A DNA stretch of 64,000 nucleotides. It comes from Nocardioides cavernae. Lineage in GTDB: Bacteria > Actinomycetota > Actinomycetes > Propionibacteriales > Nocardioidaceae. The position numbers were made by a program, and so were the translations under genes. Shown piece after piece: positions 35,733 through 44,838 of this stretch. The notes under the pieces are model-generated. The model was given only the letters and a program-made list of their open reading frames with translations, did not search any database and was not told where the DNA came from. The stretch is taken from assembly GCF_013410035.1 (NCBI RefSeq), contig NZ_JACCBW010000002.1, positions 62,001-126,000 on the forward strand, written 5' to 3'. How positions within the stretch are numbered: position 1 is the first letter of the stretch; each line of letters begins with the position of its first letter.

Positions 35733-36188
35733 TCAGGTCCGGGGCAGCCGCCGGTTGATGTCCTCGCTCATCCGGGTGATGGCCAGGTAGAACTCGCACA
35801 TCATCCGGAAGAAGCAGAGGTAGAGCAGTCCCACGAGGGGACCGACGATGAGGGTGACGACGCCGAGCGCGGGGGAGTCGCCGAAGAAGCCGCTCAGGGC
35901 GAAGAAGATCGTCGCCAGGCCGATCGCCACCATGCCGATGATGTAGACGACCTTGATGATCATCGGCGTCACGAACGTCGTGAAGCTGGTGTCGAACAGG
36001 GCGCCGAAGAAGCCCTTGCTGCTCGGCTGCCCCGCCAGCGGCCCGCCGCCGTAGCCACCGCCGTACGAGCTGCCGCCGTACGAGCCACCGCCGCCGTACG
36101 AGCCGCCGCTCGGCGGCGGGGGCGGGGAGGAGGGCGTCTGGCCGTAGGGGGCGGTCGGCTGCTCGCCGTAGGGGTTCTGCTCGGTCAT
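35733..36188 (-). CDS. DUF4282-domain membrane protein
   Basis: 151 aa. The N-terminal ~50 residues are Pro-, Gly- and Tyr-rich (PYGQTPSSPPPPPSGGSYGG) and disordered. They are followed by FFGALFDTSFTTFVTPMIIK and two transmembrane helices, characteristic of DUF4282. Members are small envelope proteins of unknown role. Divergent from the TetR gene. Confidence 0.8.
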   Translation of the reverse strand: MTEQNPYGEQPTAPYGQTPSSPPPPPSGGSYGGGGSYGGSSYGGGYGGGPLAGQPSSKGFFGALFDTSFTTFVTPMIIKVVYIIGMVAIGLATIFFALSGFFGDSPALGVVTLIVGPLVGLLYLCFFRMMCEFYLAITRMSEDINRRLPRT

Positions 36189-36275
36189 GGGTTCCTCCTG
36201 CGATGGTCGGTGGCTGCGCGGGACCTCCTGCCCCGGCTGGTCCTTGGCAAACCGGCTGCGGTCGAGGACATTTAA

Positions 36276-36289
36276 AGTCAGGCTTGACT
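36276..36289. promoter_or_regulatory. Dyad AGTCA-GGCT-TGACT before the TetR gene (candidate operator)
   Basis: A 5-4-5 inverted repeat 30 nt upstream of the TetR GTG start, in the divergent gap with the DUF4282 gene. It is short, but its place fits autoregulation of the TetR-led operon. Confidence 0.45.
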
Positions 36290-36318
36290 GTTTGTTTGTG
36301 AGGCGGCAGGCTGGGCCC

Positions 36319-37008
36319 GTGCCCCCTCCCGTCCAGTCCGCCACGCGCGTGCCGCAGGCCGACCGCACCCGGGCGATGCGGGCGCGACTGCTGGAGGCGA
36401 CGGTCGACCTGCTGGTCGAGCGGGGCTTCGCCGGCACCTCGACGACGCTGGTCTCCGAGCGGGCCGGGGTCAGCCGGGGCGCCCAGCTGCACCACTTCCC
36501 GACCAAGAACGACCTCGTCGTCGCCGCCGTCGAGCACCTGACCGAGCGCCGCGGCGCCGAGCTCGCCGCGGCGGTCGCGCACCTCCCCGAGGGCGGTCGC
36601 CGCACGCGCGCGGTCGTCGAGATGCTCGGCGACCACTTCAGCTCGCCGGTGTTCGCCGCCGCCCTCGAGCTGTGGGTCGCCGCCCGCACCGACGAGACCC
36701 TGCTCGCGGCCGTCGCGCCGCTCGAGCAGCGGGTGGGCCGCGAGGCGCACCGGATGACCGTCGTCGCGCTGGGCGCCGACGAGTCGCGACCGGGCGTGCG
36801 CGAGCTGGTCCAGGCGACCCTCGACCTGGTCCGCGGGCTGGGCCTGGCGTCCACCATCAGCGACGACTCGGCCCGTCGGCGCCGCATCCTCCACCAGTGG
36901 GCCGACGTCCTCGACGAGGAGCTCCGCGCACCCCACGACGTCTCCGGCCTCCCCCGCTCCGCCCCGCCGCCCGGCGACGCCCCGCGGACCCCGAAAGGAA
37001 GCGCATGA
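36319..37008 (+). CDS. TetR-family regulator of the acyl-CoA degradation operon
   Basis: 229 aa from the GTG at 36319. Classic TetR helix-turn-helix (TSTTLVSERAGVSRGAQLHH). The C-terminal ligand domain is unremarkable except for a Pro-rich tail. First gene of an eight-gene run with ATGA overlaps; it would repress until an acyl-CoA or its acid binds. Confidence 0.88.
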   Translation: MPPPVQSATRVPQADRTRAMRARLLEATVDLLVERGFAGTSTTLVSERAGVSRGAQLHHFPTKNDLVVAAVEHLTERRGAELAAAVAHLPEGGRRTRAVVEMLGDHFSSPVFAAALELWVAARTDETLLAAVAPLEQRVGREAHRMTVVALGADESRPGVRELVQATLDLVRGLGLASTISDDSARRRRILHQWADVLDEELRAPHDVSGLPRSAPPPGDAPRTPKGSA

Positions 37009-37784
37009 CCGCCGTGCTGCAGCAGGTGCTCGCCGACCTCGCCGCGGAGGGCGAGCGGCTCGAGCAGGTCGTCGCCGGACTCGACGACGACGGCTGGCGT
37101 ACGCCCACCCCCGCGTCCGGGTGGGACGTCGCGACGCAGGTCGCGCACCTCGCCTGGACCGACGGCGCGGCGCTCGCCGCGGCGACAGACAAGGACGCCT
37201 GGGACGCCCTCGTGCTCGGCGCGATCGCCGACCCGGAGGGCTTCGTCGACGAGCAGGCGCTGGCGCTCGCCCGGACCGCCGACCTCGTGGACCGCTGGCG
37301 CGACGGGCGTGCCGCCCTGCACGCCGCGCTGGGGGCGTACCCGCAGGGGCAGCGGATGCCGTGGTTCGGCCCCCCGATGTCGGCCGCGTCGATGGCGACC
37401 GCCCGCCTGATGGAGACCTGGGCCCACAGCCTCGACGTCCACGAGGGCCTCGGCGTGCCGGTCGTCGACACCGACCGGATCCGCCACGTCGCGCACCTTG
37501 GCGTGCGCACGCGCGACTTCGCCTTCGGCGTGCACGGCCTCGAGCCGCCGGCCGAGGCGTTCCGGATCGACCTCGTCTCCCCGTCGGAGGCCGTGTGGTC
37601 GTGGGGCCCGGAGGACGCTGCGCAGACGCTTACCGGCTCGGCGGGCGACTTCTGCCGGCTGGTCACGCAGCGGGTCCACCGCGCCGACACCGACCTCGTC
37701 GCCGGCGGCCCCGACGTCGAGCGGTGGCTCGACGTCGCGCAGGCCTTCGCCGGCCGGCCGGGCGAGGGACGGGCGCCGCGATGA
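37005..37784 (+). CDS. TIGR03084-family protein (DinB/MDMPI-like)
   Basis: 259 aa. N-terminal DinB-like four-helix bundle (LDDDGWRTPTPASGWDVATQ, AHLAWTDG, with conserved His residues for a metal), and a C-terminal sterol-carrier-like part. The family belongs to the mycothiol-dependent isomerase superfamily and is found mainly in mycothiol-using actinobacteria, often beside AtuA-like genes as here. Exact chemistry unknown. Overlaps both neighbours. Confidence 0.82.
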   Translation: MTAVLQQVLADLAAEGERLEQVVAGLDDDGWRTPTPASGWDVATQVAHLAWTDGAALAAATDKDAWDALVLGAIADPEGFVDEQALALARTADLVDRWRDGRAALHAALGAYPQGQRMPWFGPPMSAASMATARLMETWAHSLDVHEGLGVPVVDTDRIRHVAHLGVRTRDFAFGVHGLEPPAEAFRIDLVSPSEAVWSWGPEDAAQTLTGSAGDFCRLVTQRVHRADTDLVAGGPDVERWLDVAQAFAGRPGEGRAPR

Positions 37785-39520
37785 ACGGGCCGACCGCGCC
37801 GGCCGGCAGCATCAGGATCGGCAACTGCTCCGGGTTCTACGGCGACCGCCTGGGCGCCATGCGGGAGATGCTGGAGGGAGGCGGGCTCGACGTCCTCACC
37901 GGTGACTACCTCGCCGAGCTGACGATGCTGATCCTCGGCCGGGACCAGCTCAAGGACTCCTCCCTCGGCTATGCCCGCACCTTCGTCCGCCAGCTCGAGG
38001 ACTGCCTCGGCCTGGCGCTCGAGCGCGGCGTGCGGATCGTCAGCAACGCCGGCGGCCTCAACCCGGCCGGCCTCGCCGACAAGGTCCGCGAGGTCGCGGC
38101 CGGGCTCGGCCTCGACCCGCAGGTCGCCCACGTCGAGGGCGACGACCTCCGCCACCTCGCCGAGGAGCAGGGCTGGGCCGACGCGCTGACGGCCAACGCC
38201 TACCTCGGCGGCTTCGGCATCGCAGCGGCCCTGTCCGCCGGCGCCGACGTCGTGGTCACCGGGCGGGTCACCGACGCGTCGCTGGTCGTCGGGCCGGCCG
38301 CCGCGCACCACGACTGGAGCACGACGGCGTACGATGAGCTCGCCGGCGCGGTCGTCGCCGGGCACGTCATCGAGTGCGGCGCCCAGGCGACGGGCGGCAA
38401 CTTCAGCGGGTTCCTGTCCCTGCCCCACCGTGACCGCCCGCTCGGCTTCCCGGTCGCCGAGGTCGCCGCCGACGGCTCGAGCGTGATCACCAAGCACGCG
38501 GGCACCGGGGGCGCGGTCACGGTCGACACGGTGACCGCCCAGCTCGTCTACGAGATCCAGTCCACGCGCTACCTCGGCCCCGACGTCACGGTCCACCTCG
38601 ACGCGCTGCGCCTCGAGCAGGCCGGCGAGGACCGGGTCGCGATCAGCGGCGTGGTCGGCGAGGCGCCGCCCGAGCAGCTGAAGGTCTGCGTCAACGAGCT
38701 CGGCGGCTGGCGCAACAGCGTGGAGCTCGTCCTGACCGGTCTCGACGTCGAGGCCAAGGCCGAGTGGGTGCGCGCGCAGCTCGGGCCGCGGCTCGGTGCC
38801 GCCGACGTGCACTGGTCCGCGGTGACGGCGCCGCCCGCGGACGCCGAGACCGAGGAGTCCGCCTCGACGCTGCTGCGGTGCACGGTCAAGGACCCCGCAC
38901 CCGACCCCGTCGGCCGCGCCTTCACCTCCGCCGCCGTCGAGCTCGCGCTCGCGTCCTACCCCGGCTTCACGATGACCGCGCCCCCGGCCGCCCCGACCCC
39001 CTTCGGCGTCTACCGCGCCGCGTACGTCGACCGCTCGGCCGTGACCCACACCGTCGTCCACGCCGACGGTCGCCGCGAGGTCGTCGCCGACCCGGCCGAG
39101 GTCCTGCCGCCCCAGGACGCACCGGGCGCCCGGCCGTCGCCGTACCCAGGCCGCACCGACGTCCTCACCCGCCGCCTCCCGCTCGGCACCTTCGTCCACG
39201 CCCGCTCCGGCGACAAGGGGGGCGACGCCAACATCGGCCTGTGGGTCGCGCACGACGGCGCGGCGCAGGAGACGTACGACGCGCGGGTGCAGTGGCTGTT
39301 CAAGCTCATGTCGCCCAAGGGGATCGGCATGCTGCTCCCCGAGGCGGCCGACCTCGAGGTCGAGGTGTGGTTGCTGCCGCACCTCGGCGCGGTCAACCTC
39401 GTGCTGCACGGGCTGCTCGGCGAGGGGGTGGCGGCGTCCACGCGCTTCGACCCGCAGGCCAAGGGGCTCGGCGAGTGGCTGAGGTCGCGGCTGGTGTCGA
39501 TCGAGGAGAGCCTCGTATGA
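37781..39520 (+). CDS. Acyclic terpene utilisation AtuA-like protein (DUF1446)
   Basis: 579 aa. The N-terminal domain (RIGNCSGFYGDRLGAMREML, NAGGLNPAGLA, TGRVTDASLVVGP) is DUF1446, as in AtuA of the citronellol/geraniol pathway. The C-terminal ~110 residues (FVHARSGDKGGDANIGLW) are the usual fused AtuA-like tail. AtuA is required for acyclic terpene use but its reaction is undefined. Its presence with a biotin-dependent carboxylase and acyl-CoA dehydrogenases points to a terpenoid or leucine-type acyl-CoA as substrate. Confidence 0.85.
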   Translation: MNGPTAPAGSIRIGNCSGFYGDRLGAMREMLEGGGLDVLTGDYLAELTMLILGRDQLKDSSLGYARTFVRQLEDCLGLALERGVRIVSNAGGLNPAGLADKVREVAAGLGLDPQVAHVEGDDLRHLAEEQGWADALTANAYLGGFGIAAALSAGADVVVTGRVTDASLVVGPAAAHHDWSTTAYDELAGAVVAGHVIECGAQATGGNFSGFLSLPHRDRPLGFPVAEVAADGSSVITKHAGTGGAVTVDTVTAQLVYEIQSTRYLGPDVTVHLDALRLEQAGEDRVAISGVVGEAPPEQLKVCVNELGGWRNSVELVLTGLDVEAKAEWVRAQLGPRLGAADVHWSAVTAPPADAETEESASTLLRCTVKDPAPDPVGRAFTSAAVELALASYPGFTMTAPPAAPTPFGVYRAAYVDRSAVTHTVVHADGRREVVADPAEVLPPQDAPGARPSPYPGRTDVLTRRLPLGTFVHARSGDKGGDANIGLWVAHDGAAQETYDARVQWLFKLMSPKGIGMLLPEAADLEVEVWLLPHLGAVNLVLHGLLGEGVAASTRFDPQAKGLGEWLRSRLVSIEESLV

Positions 39521-40695
39521 GCGACCCGGGTCTCGTGACGGGACTTCGTCCCTCCTCGACCAGCGGTGAGGAGCGCGAGGCGCTGCGTCGGACCGCCGCC
39601 GAGTTCACGCGGCGCGAGGTCGTGCCGCACCTCCAGGAGTGGGAGGACGCGGGCGAGATCCCGCGGACGCTGCACCGCACGGCCGGCGACCTCGGGCTGC
39701 TGGGCGTGTCGTTCCCCGAGGAGGTCGGCGGGTCCGGCGGCGACCTGCTCGACTCGGTCGCGGTCCAGGAGGCGATGTTCGACGCGGGCGCGTCCAGCGG
39801 GCTGATGGCGGGCCTCTTCACCGGTGGCATCGCGCTGCCGCACCTCGCCGCGACCGGTGACGTCGACCTCGTCGACCGGTTCGTCCGCCCGACGCTGGCC
39901 GGCGAGACCATCGGGTCGCTCGCGATCAGCGAGCCCGGCGGCGGCTCCGACGTCGCGCGCCTGCGTACGACCGCCGTCCGCGACGGTGACCACTACGTCG
40001 TCGACGGTGCGAAGACCTTCATCACCTCCGGCGTCCGCGCCGACTTCGTGACGACCGCCGTGCGCACGGGCGGTCCGGGCCACGCCGGCATCTCGCTGCT
40101 GGTGGTCGAGAAGGGCACGCCCGGCTTCACGGTCGACCGGTCGCTGCGCAAGATGGGATGGCACTGCTCCGACACCGCCGAGCTCGGCTTCGTCGGCTGC
40201 CGCGTGCCGGTCGCCAACCTCGTCGGCGCAGAGGGCTCCGGGTTCGCCCAGATCGCCGACCAGTTCGTCGTCGAGAGGATCGCGCTCGCGGTCCACGGCT
40301 ACGGCATCGCCGCGCGTGCCCTCGACCTCGCCGCGGCGTACGCCCGTGACCGGGCCACGTTCGGCCGGCCGCTCGTGGCCAACCAGTCGGTCCAGCACAC
40401 GCTGGTCGAGATGCGGCGCCAGGTCGAGGTCGCACGCACCTACAGCCGCGCCGTCGCCGCCCGCCACGCCGCAGGCGAGTTCGTCGTGGCCGAGGCGTGC
40501 CTGGCCAAGCAGACGGCGGTGGACTGCGCGGCCCATGTCTGCGACCGCGCCGTGCAGCTGTTCGGGGGATCCGGCTACATGCACGGCACCGAGGTCGAGC
40601 GGCACTACCGCGACGCCCGGCTGCTCCCGATCGGAGGTGGCGCGGACGAGGTGCTGCGCGACCTCACCGCGAAGCTCATGGGGTACGCGTCATGA
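39517..40695 (+). CDS. Acyl-CoA dehydrogenase (first of two in operon)
   Basis: 392 aa, three-domain FAD enzyme. AISEPGGGSDVARLRTTA is the FAD/substrate loop. The catalytic base is probably the Glu in FVVERIALA, the isovaleryl-CoA-dehydrogenase position, because the later short-chain position reads GGGADEV with Gly instead of Glu. It would oxidise a methyl-branched acyl-CoA to its 2-enoyl form. Overlaps the AtuA-like gene by ATGA. Confidence 0.88.
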   Translation: MSDPGLVTGLRPSSTSGEEREALRRTAAEFTRREVVPHLQEWEDAGEIPRTLHRTAGDLGLLGVSFPEEVGGSGGDLLDSVAVQEAMFDAGASSGLMAGLFTGGIALPHLAATGDVDLVDRFVRPTLAGETIGSLAISEPGGGSDVARLRTTAVRDGDHYVVDGAKTFITSGVRADFVTTAVRTGGPGHAGISLLVVEKGTPGFTVDRSLRKMGWHCSDTAELGFVGCRVPVANLVGAEGSGFAQIADQFVVERIALAVHGYGIAARALDLAAAYARDRATFGRPLVANQSVQHTLVEMRRQVEVARTYSRAVAARHAAGEFVVAEACLAKQTAVDCAAHVCDRAVQLFGGSGYMHGTEVERHYRDARLLPIGGGADEVLRDLTAKLMGYAS

Positions 40696-40726
40696 CCCCC
40701 GACGGACCACCTGGAAAGGACTCCCG

Positions 40727-41197
40727 ATGATCAAGCTCCCGTCCCTCGGCGACGAGGTGTCGGTGTGGATGGACGCACCGCCGGCGAAGGTGTGGGACCT
40801 CGTCAGCGACGTCACCCGCATCGGCGAGTTCAGCCCCGAGACCTTCGAGGCGAAGTGGACCCGCGGGTCGACGGGGCCGGAGGTCGGGGCGTACTTCGCC
40901 GGGCACGTGAAGCGCAACGGCGTGGGCCCGACGTACTGGTCGCCCTGCAAGGTCACGCGGTGCGAGCCGGAGCGGCTCTTCGAGTTCTCCGTCGGCACCG
41001 ACGCCATCACGGTCAACAACTGGGGCTACCGGCTCGAGCCGAAGGACGGCGGCACGCTCGTCACGGAGTACTTCCGCCTCGAGCCGTCCCTGCCGACCCG
41101 CCTCTACTGGACGGTGCTCGGGGCGCTGCGCGGGCGGACCAACCGGCGCGGCATGCAGACCACCCTGGAGCGGATGAAGGCGGTGGTGGAGGGGTGA
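40727..41197 (+). CDS. SRPBCC (START-like) small protein
   Basis: 156 aa. A helix-grip fold pattern: WMDAPPAKVWDLVSDVTRIGEFSPE at the N-terminus is the typical polyketide-cyclase/SRPBCC start, and a long C-terminal helix ends the fold. Such proteins bind hydrophobic ligands. Its place within the operon suggests handling a lipophilic substrate or intermediate. GGAAAGGA precedes the ATG; the stop overlaps the carboxylase GTG. Confidence 0.82.
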   Translation: MIKLPSLGDEVSVWMDAPPAKVWDLVSDVTRIGEFSPETFEAKWTRGSTGPEVGAYFAGHVKRNGVGPTYWSPCKVTRCEPERLFEFSVGTDAITVNNWGYRLEPKDGGTLVTEYFRLEPSLPTRLYWTVLGALRGRTNRRGMQTTLERMKAVVEG

Positions 41198-42834
41198 GCA
41201 ACCGCGAGGCCATGCTCGAGGAGCTCGCCGACCTCGACGCGCAGCACGCCGTCGCGGTGGCGGGCGGGGGCCAGAAGTACGTCGAGCGCCACCACGCGCG
41301 CGGCAAGCTCACCGCCCGCGAGCGGATCGAGCTCCTCGTCGACCCCGGCTCGGCCTTCCTCGAGCTCTCCCCACTGGCCGGCTGGGGCTCGGACTTCACC
41401 GTCGGGGCGTCGGTCGTGACCGGCATCGGCGTCGTGGAGGGCGTCGAGTGCCTGATCAGCGCCAACGACCCGACCGTGAAGGGCGGGGCGTCGAACCCCT
41501 GGACGGTGAAGAAGATCTTCCGCGCCTCGCAGATCGCCGAGGAGAACGACCTCCCGACCATCTCGCTCGTCGAGTCCGGCGGTGCGGACCTGCCGACGCA
41601 GAAGGAGATCTTCATCCCCGGCGGCCGCCTCTTCCGCGACCTGACGAGGTCGTCGGCGCGCAAGCAGCCCACGATCGCGCTGGTCTTCGGCAACTCGACC
41701 GCCGGTGGGGCGTACGTCCCCGGCATGAGCGACTACACCGTCTTCGTCCGCGGCGGCGCGAAGGTCTTCCTCGGTGGCCCGCCCCTGGTCAAGATGGCCA
41801 CGGGCGAGGAGTCCGACGACGAGTCGCTCGGTGGCGCGGAGATGCACGCGAAGGTCTCCGGGCTCGCCGACTACCTCGCCGAGGACGAGCACGACGCGAT
41901 CCGGATCGGGCGGCGGATCGTGGCCCGGCTGAACCGGGGCCGTTCCTCGACTCAAGCGGGCACATGGCCGCTCATGAGGGGGAATACCGTGCGCCCAGCG
42001 ACCACATCGGATCATCAGTGGACCACCGAGGTGGGGTTCGCCGAACCCGACGACGACCCCGAGACCCTCCTCGACCTGGTCCCGAGCGACCTCAAGGAGC
42101 CGTTCGACCCGCGCGAGGTGATCACCCGGATCGTCGACGGGACCAGCGAGCGCAACGGCCGGCCGTTCGACGAGTTCAAGCCGCTCTACGGCACCTCGCT
42201 CGTCACGGGCTGGGCACAGCTCCACGGCCACCCGATCGGCATCCTCGCCAACGCGCAGGGGGTGCTGTTCTCCGAGGAGGCGCAGAAGGCGACGCAGTTC
42301 ATCCAGCTCGCCAACCAGAGCGACACCCCGCTGCTCTTCCTGCACAACACGACCGGCTACATGGTCGGCAAGGAGTACGAGCAGGGCGGGATCATCAAGC
42401 ACGGCGCCCAGATGCTCAACGCGGTCTCCAACAGCAGCGTCCCGCACCTCAGCGTGGTCATGGGCGCGTCCTACGGCGCCGGCAACTACGGCATGAACGG
42501 CCGCGCCTTCGACCCGCGCTTCCTCTTCACCTGGCCCTCGGCGAAGTCCGCGGTGATGGGACCGGCTCAGCTCGCCGGCGTCCTGTCGATCGTCGCGCGC
42601 GCGGCCGCCGAGGCGAAGGGGCAGGCGTACGACGAGGAGGGCGACGCCGGCATGCGCGCCATGGTCGAGCAGATGGTCGAGGAGCAGTCGCTGCCGTACG
42701 CCCTGTCCGGGATGCTCTACGACGACGGGGTCATCGACCCCCGCGACACCCGCACCGTGCTCGCCATCTGCCTGTCCGTCATCAGCAGGACCGCCTGGAC
42801 CGGCGGCAGGGGATTCGGGGTGTTCCGCACATGA
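41194..42834 (+). CDS. Acyl-CoA carboxylase, carboxyltransferase (beta) subunit
   Basis: 546 aa from a GTG overlapping the upstream stop. Two crotonase-like halves: LVESGGADLPTQ, GNSTAGGAYVPG in the first and LHNTTGYMVGKEYEQGGIIK, GASYGAGNYGMNGRAF in the second, as in methylcrotonyl/geranyl-CoA carboxylases (AtuC/LiuB-like). It transfers CO2 from biotin to an enoyl-CoA. Residues ~249-282 hold an unusual insertion with atypical codons. Pairs with the alpha subunit encoded next. Confidence 0.9.
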   Translation: MSNREAMLEELADLDAQHAVAVAGGGQKYVERHHARGKLTARERIELLVDPGSAFLELSPLAGWGSDFTVGASVVTGIGVVEGVECLISANDPTVKGGASNPWTVKKIFRASQIAEENDLPTISLVESGGADLPTQKEIFIPGGRLFRDLTRSSARKQPTIALVFGNSTAGGAYVPGMSDYTVFVRGGAKVFLGGPPLVKMATGEESDDESLGGAEMHAKVSGLADYLAEDEHDAIRIGRRIVARLNRGRSSTQAGTWPLMRGNTVRPATTSDHQWTTEVGFAEPDDDPETLLDLVPSDLKEPFDPREVITRIVDGTSERNGRPFDEFKPLYGTSLVTGWAQLHGHPIGILANAQGVLFSEEAQKATQFIQLANQSDTPLLFLHNTTGYMVGKEYEQGGIIKHGAQMLNAVSNSSVPHLSVVMGASYGAGNYGMNGRAFDPRFLFTWPSAKSAVMGPAQLAGVLSIVARAAAEAKGQAYDEEGDAGMRAMVEQMVEEQSLPYALSGMLYDDGVIDPRDTRTVLAICLSVISRTAWTGGRGFGVFRT

Positions 42835-44837
42835 TCCGCAGGATGTTGGTCGCCAACCGTGGCGAGATCGCGCGACGGGTCTTCGCGACCTGCCGCCGGC
42901 TCGGGATCGGGACCGTCGCCGTCCACTCCGACGCCGACGCCGGGCTGCCGTTCGTCGCCGAGGCCGACCACGCGGTCCGGCTCCCCGGCAACGCCCCGGC
43001 CGACACCTACCTCCGCGCCGACTTCGTCGTCGAGGCCGCGCGGCGGTCCGGTGCCGATGCCGTGCACCCGGGCTACGGCTTCCTGTCCGAGAACGCCGCC
43101 TTCGCGCGCGCCGTCATCGACGCCGGCCTCACCTGGGTGGGGCCGCCGCCGGAGGCCATCGACGCGATGGGCGACAAGGTCCGCGCCAAGCAGATCGCGG
43201 AGCGCGCGGGCGTACCCGTCCTCTCGGCGCCGGACGCGCCGACAGCGGCCGACCTGCCGCTGCTCGTGAAGGCCTCGGCCGGCGGTGGCGGGCGCGGGAT
43301 GCGGGTCGTACGCACCCTCGACCGGCTCGACGCCGAGATCGCGGCGGCGCGGGCCGAGGCCGAGTCGGCCTTCGGTGACGGCACGGTGTTCGTCGAGCCG
43401 TACGTCGAGGCGGGCCGCCACGTCGAGGTGCAGGTGCTGGCCGACGGAGCCGGTGCCCGGGCGCTGGGGACCCGCGACTGCTCGGTGCAGCGCCGCCACC
43501 AGAAGGTCGTCGAGGAGGCACCCGCCCCCGGGCTGTCGGCCGCGACGGAGCAGGCCATGTGCGCGGCGGCGGAGAGCCTGGCCGACGGCATCGGCTACCT
43601 CGGCGCGGGCACCGTCGAGTTCCTCCACGACCCGGCCACCGACCGGTTCTTCTTCCTCGAGATGAACACCCGCCTGCAGGTCGAGCACCCGGTGACCGAG
43701 CTGGTCACCGGCATCGACCTCGTCGAGCAGCAGGTCGCGGTCGCGGAGGGTCGCCGCCTCGACGCGGGACATCTGGGGACGAAGTGGTCGGAGATCCGAC
43801 CCGGTGAGGACCAGATCGTCCCCAGGTACCCCGACGGGCACGCGATCGAGGTACGCCTCTACGCCGAGGACGCGGCGTACACCCCCCAGAGCGGTCGGCT
43901 CGTCACCTTCGACCTGCCGGGCGACGGTGCCTTCGGGCTGCTCGGCGCGAGCGGGGTGCGGGTCGACAGCGGCTTCGCGAGTGGCGACGAGGTGTCGACC
44001 TTCTACGACGCGATGCTGGCCAAGGTGGTGGCCTGGGCGCCGACGCGCGACCAGGCCGTCCGGATGCTCGTCGCGGCGCTGCGCCGGGCCCGGATCCACG
44101 GCGTCACCACCAACCGCGACCAGCTCCTCGAGATCCTCACCGACCCGGTGTTCGCGGCCGGCGAGATGACGACGACGTGGCTGGAGTCGCGGCCGACCCC
44201 CGCTGAGTCTCCCAGCGACTCACGGGCGGGCGTGGTCGCCGGAGCGCTGATGCTCGCCGCCGACGACGCCGCGCGGCGCACGGTTCAACGGGGCGTGCCG
44301 GCCGCCTGGCGCAACGTCGTCAGCCAGCCGCAGCGGACCACGTTCGAGGGCCACGACCCGGTCGAGTGGTGGGGCACCCGCGACGGGTTCGTCGTCGACG
44401 GGATCACCGTGCTGGAGGTCTCACCCACCCACGCGCGGCTCGAGGTGGACGGCGTCGCGACGGAGACGCGCGGACGAAGGTACGCCCCACACCCCGGCGC
44501 CCCGCGGGAGATCTGGGTCGACGGGCCGGCAACGTCCGTCCGTCTGCGCGAGGTGCCGCGCTTCACCGACCCGGCCGACACGGTGGCGAGCGGCTCGCTG
44601 CTCGCGCCGATGCCCGGCACCGTCGTGGCGGTGGAGGTCGAGCCCGGTGCGGAGGTCGCCGCGGGCGACGTCGTGCTCGTGCTCGAGGCGATGAAGATGC
44701 AGCACACCGTGACCGCACCGCACGCCGGCACGGTCAGCGAGCTCAACGTCGGGACCGGGTCGCAGGTCGCGTCCGGCGAGGTCCTGGCAGTCGTCGAGGA
44801 ACACGTCGAGGAACACGTCGAGGAACAAGGGGAATGA
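42831..44837 (+). CDS. Acyl-CoA carboxylase, biotin carboxylase + biotin carrier (alpha) subunit
   Basis: 668 aa. Biotin carboxylase: MIRRMLVANRGEIARRVF, ATP loop KASAGGGGRGMRVV, and FLEMNTRLQVEHPVTE. The biotinyl domain at the C-terminus has Lys622 in EAMKM. Residues ~312-336 are an extra segment not usual in the family. The tail ends in a short EEHV repeat from a 12-bp duplication. Carboxylates biotin with bicarbonate and ATP for the beta subunit; likely substrate a methylcrotonyl- or geranyl-type CoA. Confidence 0.92.
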   Translation: MIRRMLVANRGEIARRVFATCRRLGIGTVAVHSDADAGLPFVAEADHAVRLPGNAPADTYLRADFVVEAARRSGADAVHPGYGFLSENAAFARAVIDAGLTWVGPPPEAIDAMGDKVRAKQIAERAGVPVLSAPDAPTAADLPLLVKASAGGGGRGMRVVRTLDRLDAEIAAARAEAESAFGDGTVFVEPYVEAGRHVEVQVLADGAGARALGTRDCSVQRRHQKVVEEAPAPGLSAATEQAMCAAAESLADGIGYLGAGTVEFLHDPATDRFFFLEMNTRLQVEHPVTELVTGIDLVEQQVAVAEGRRLDAGHLGTKWSEIRPGEDQIVPRYPDGHAIEVRLYAEDAAYTPQSGRLVTFDLPGDGAFGLLGASGVRVDSGFASGDEVSTFYDAMLAKVVAWAPTRDQAVRMLVAALRRARIHGVTTNRDQLLEILTDPVFAAGEMTTTWLESRPTPAESPSDSRAGVVAGALMLAADDAARRTVQRGVPAAWRNVVSQPQRTTFEGHDPVEWWGTRDGFVVDGITVLEVSPTHARLEVDGVATETRGRRYAPHPGAPREIWVDGPATSVRLREVPRFTDPADTVASGSLLAPMPGTVVAVEVEPGAEVAAGDVVLVLEAMKMQHTVTAPHAGTVSELNVGTGSQVASGEVLAVVEEHVEEHVEEQGE

Positions 44838-44838
44838 G

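Noticed and set aside
36857-39409. Antisense 850-codon open frame opposite the TIGR03084 and AtuA-like genes
   Set aside because: Low-complexity Arg/Val/Gly-rich translation without domains; opposite strand encodes recognisable conserved proteins.
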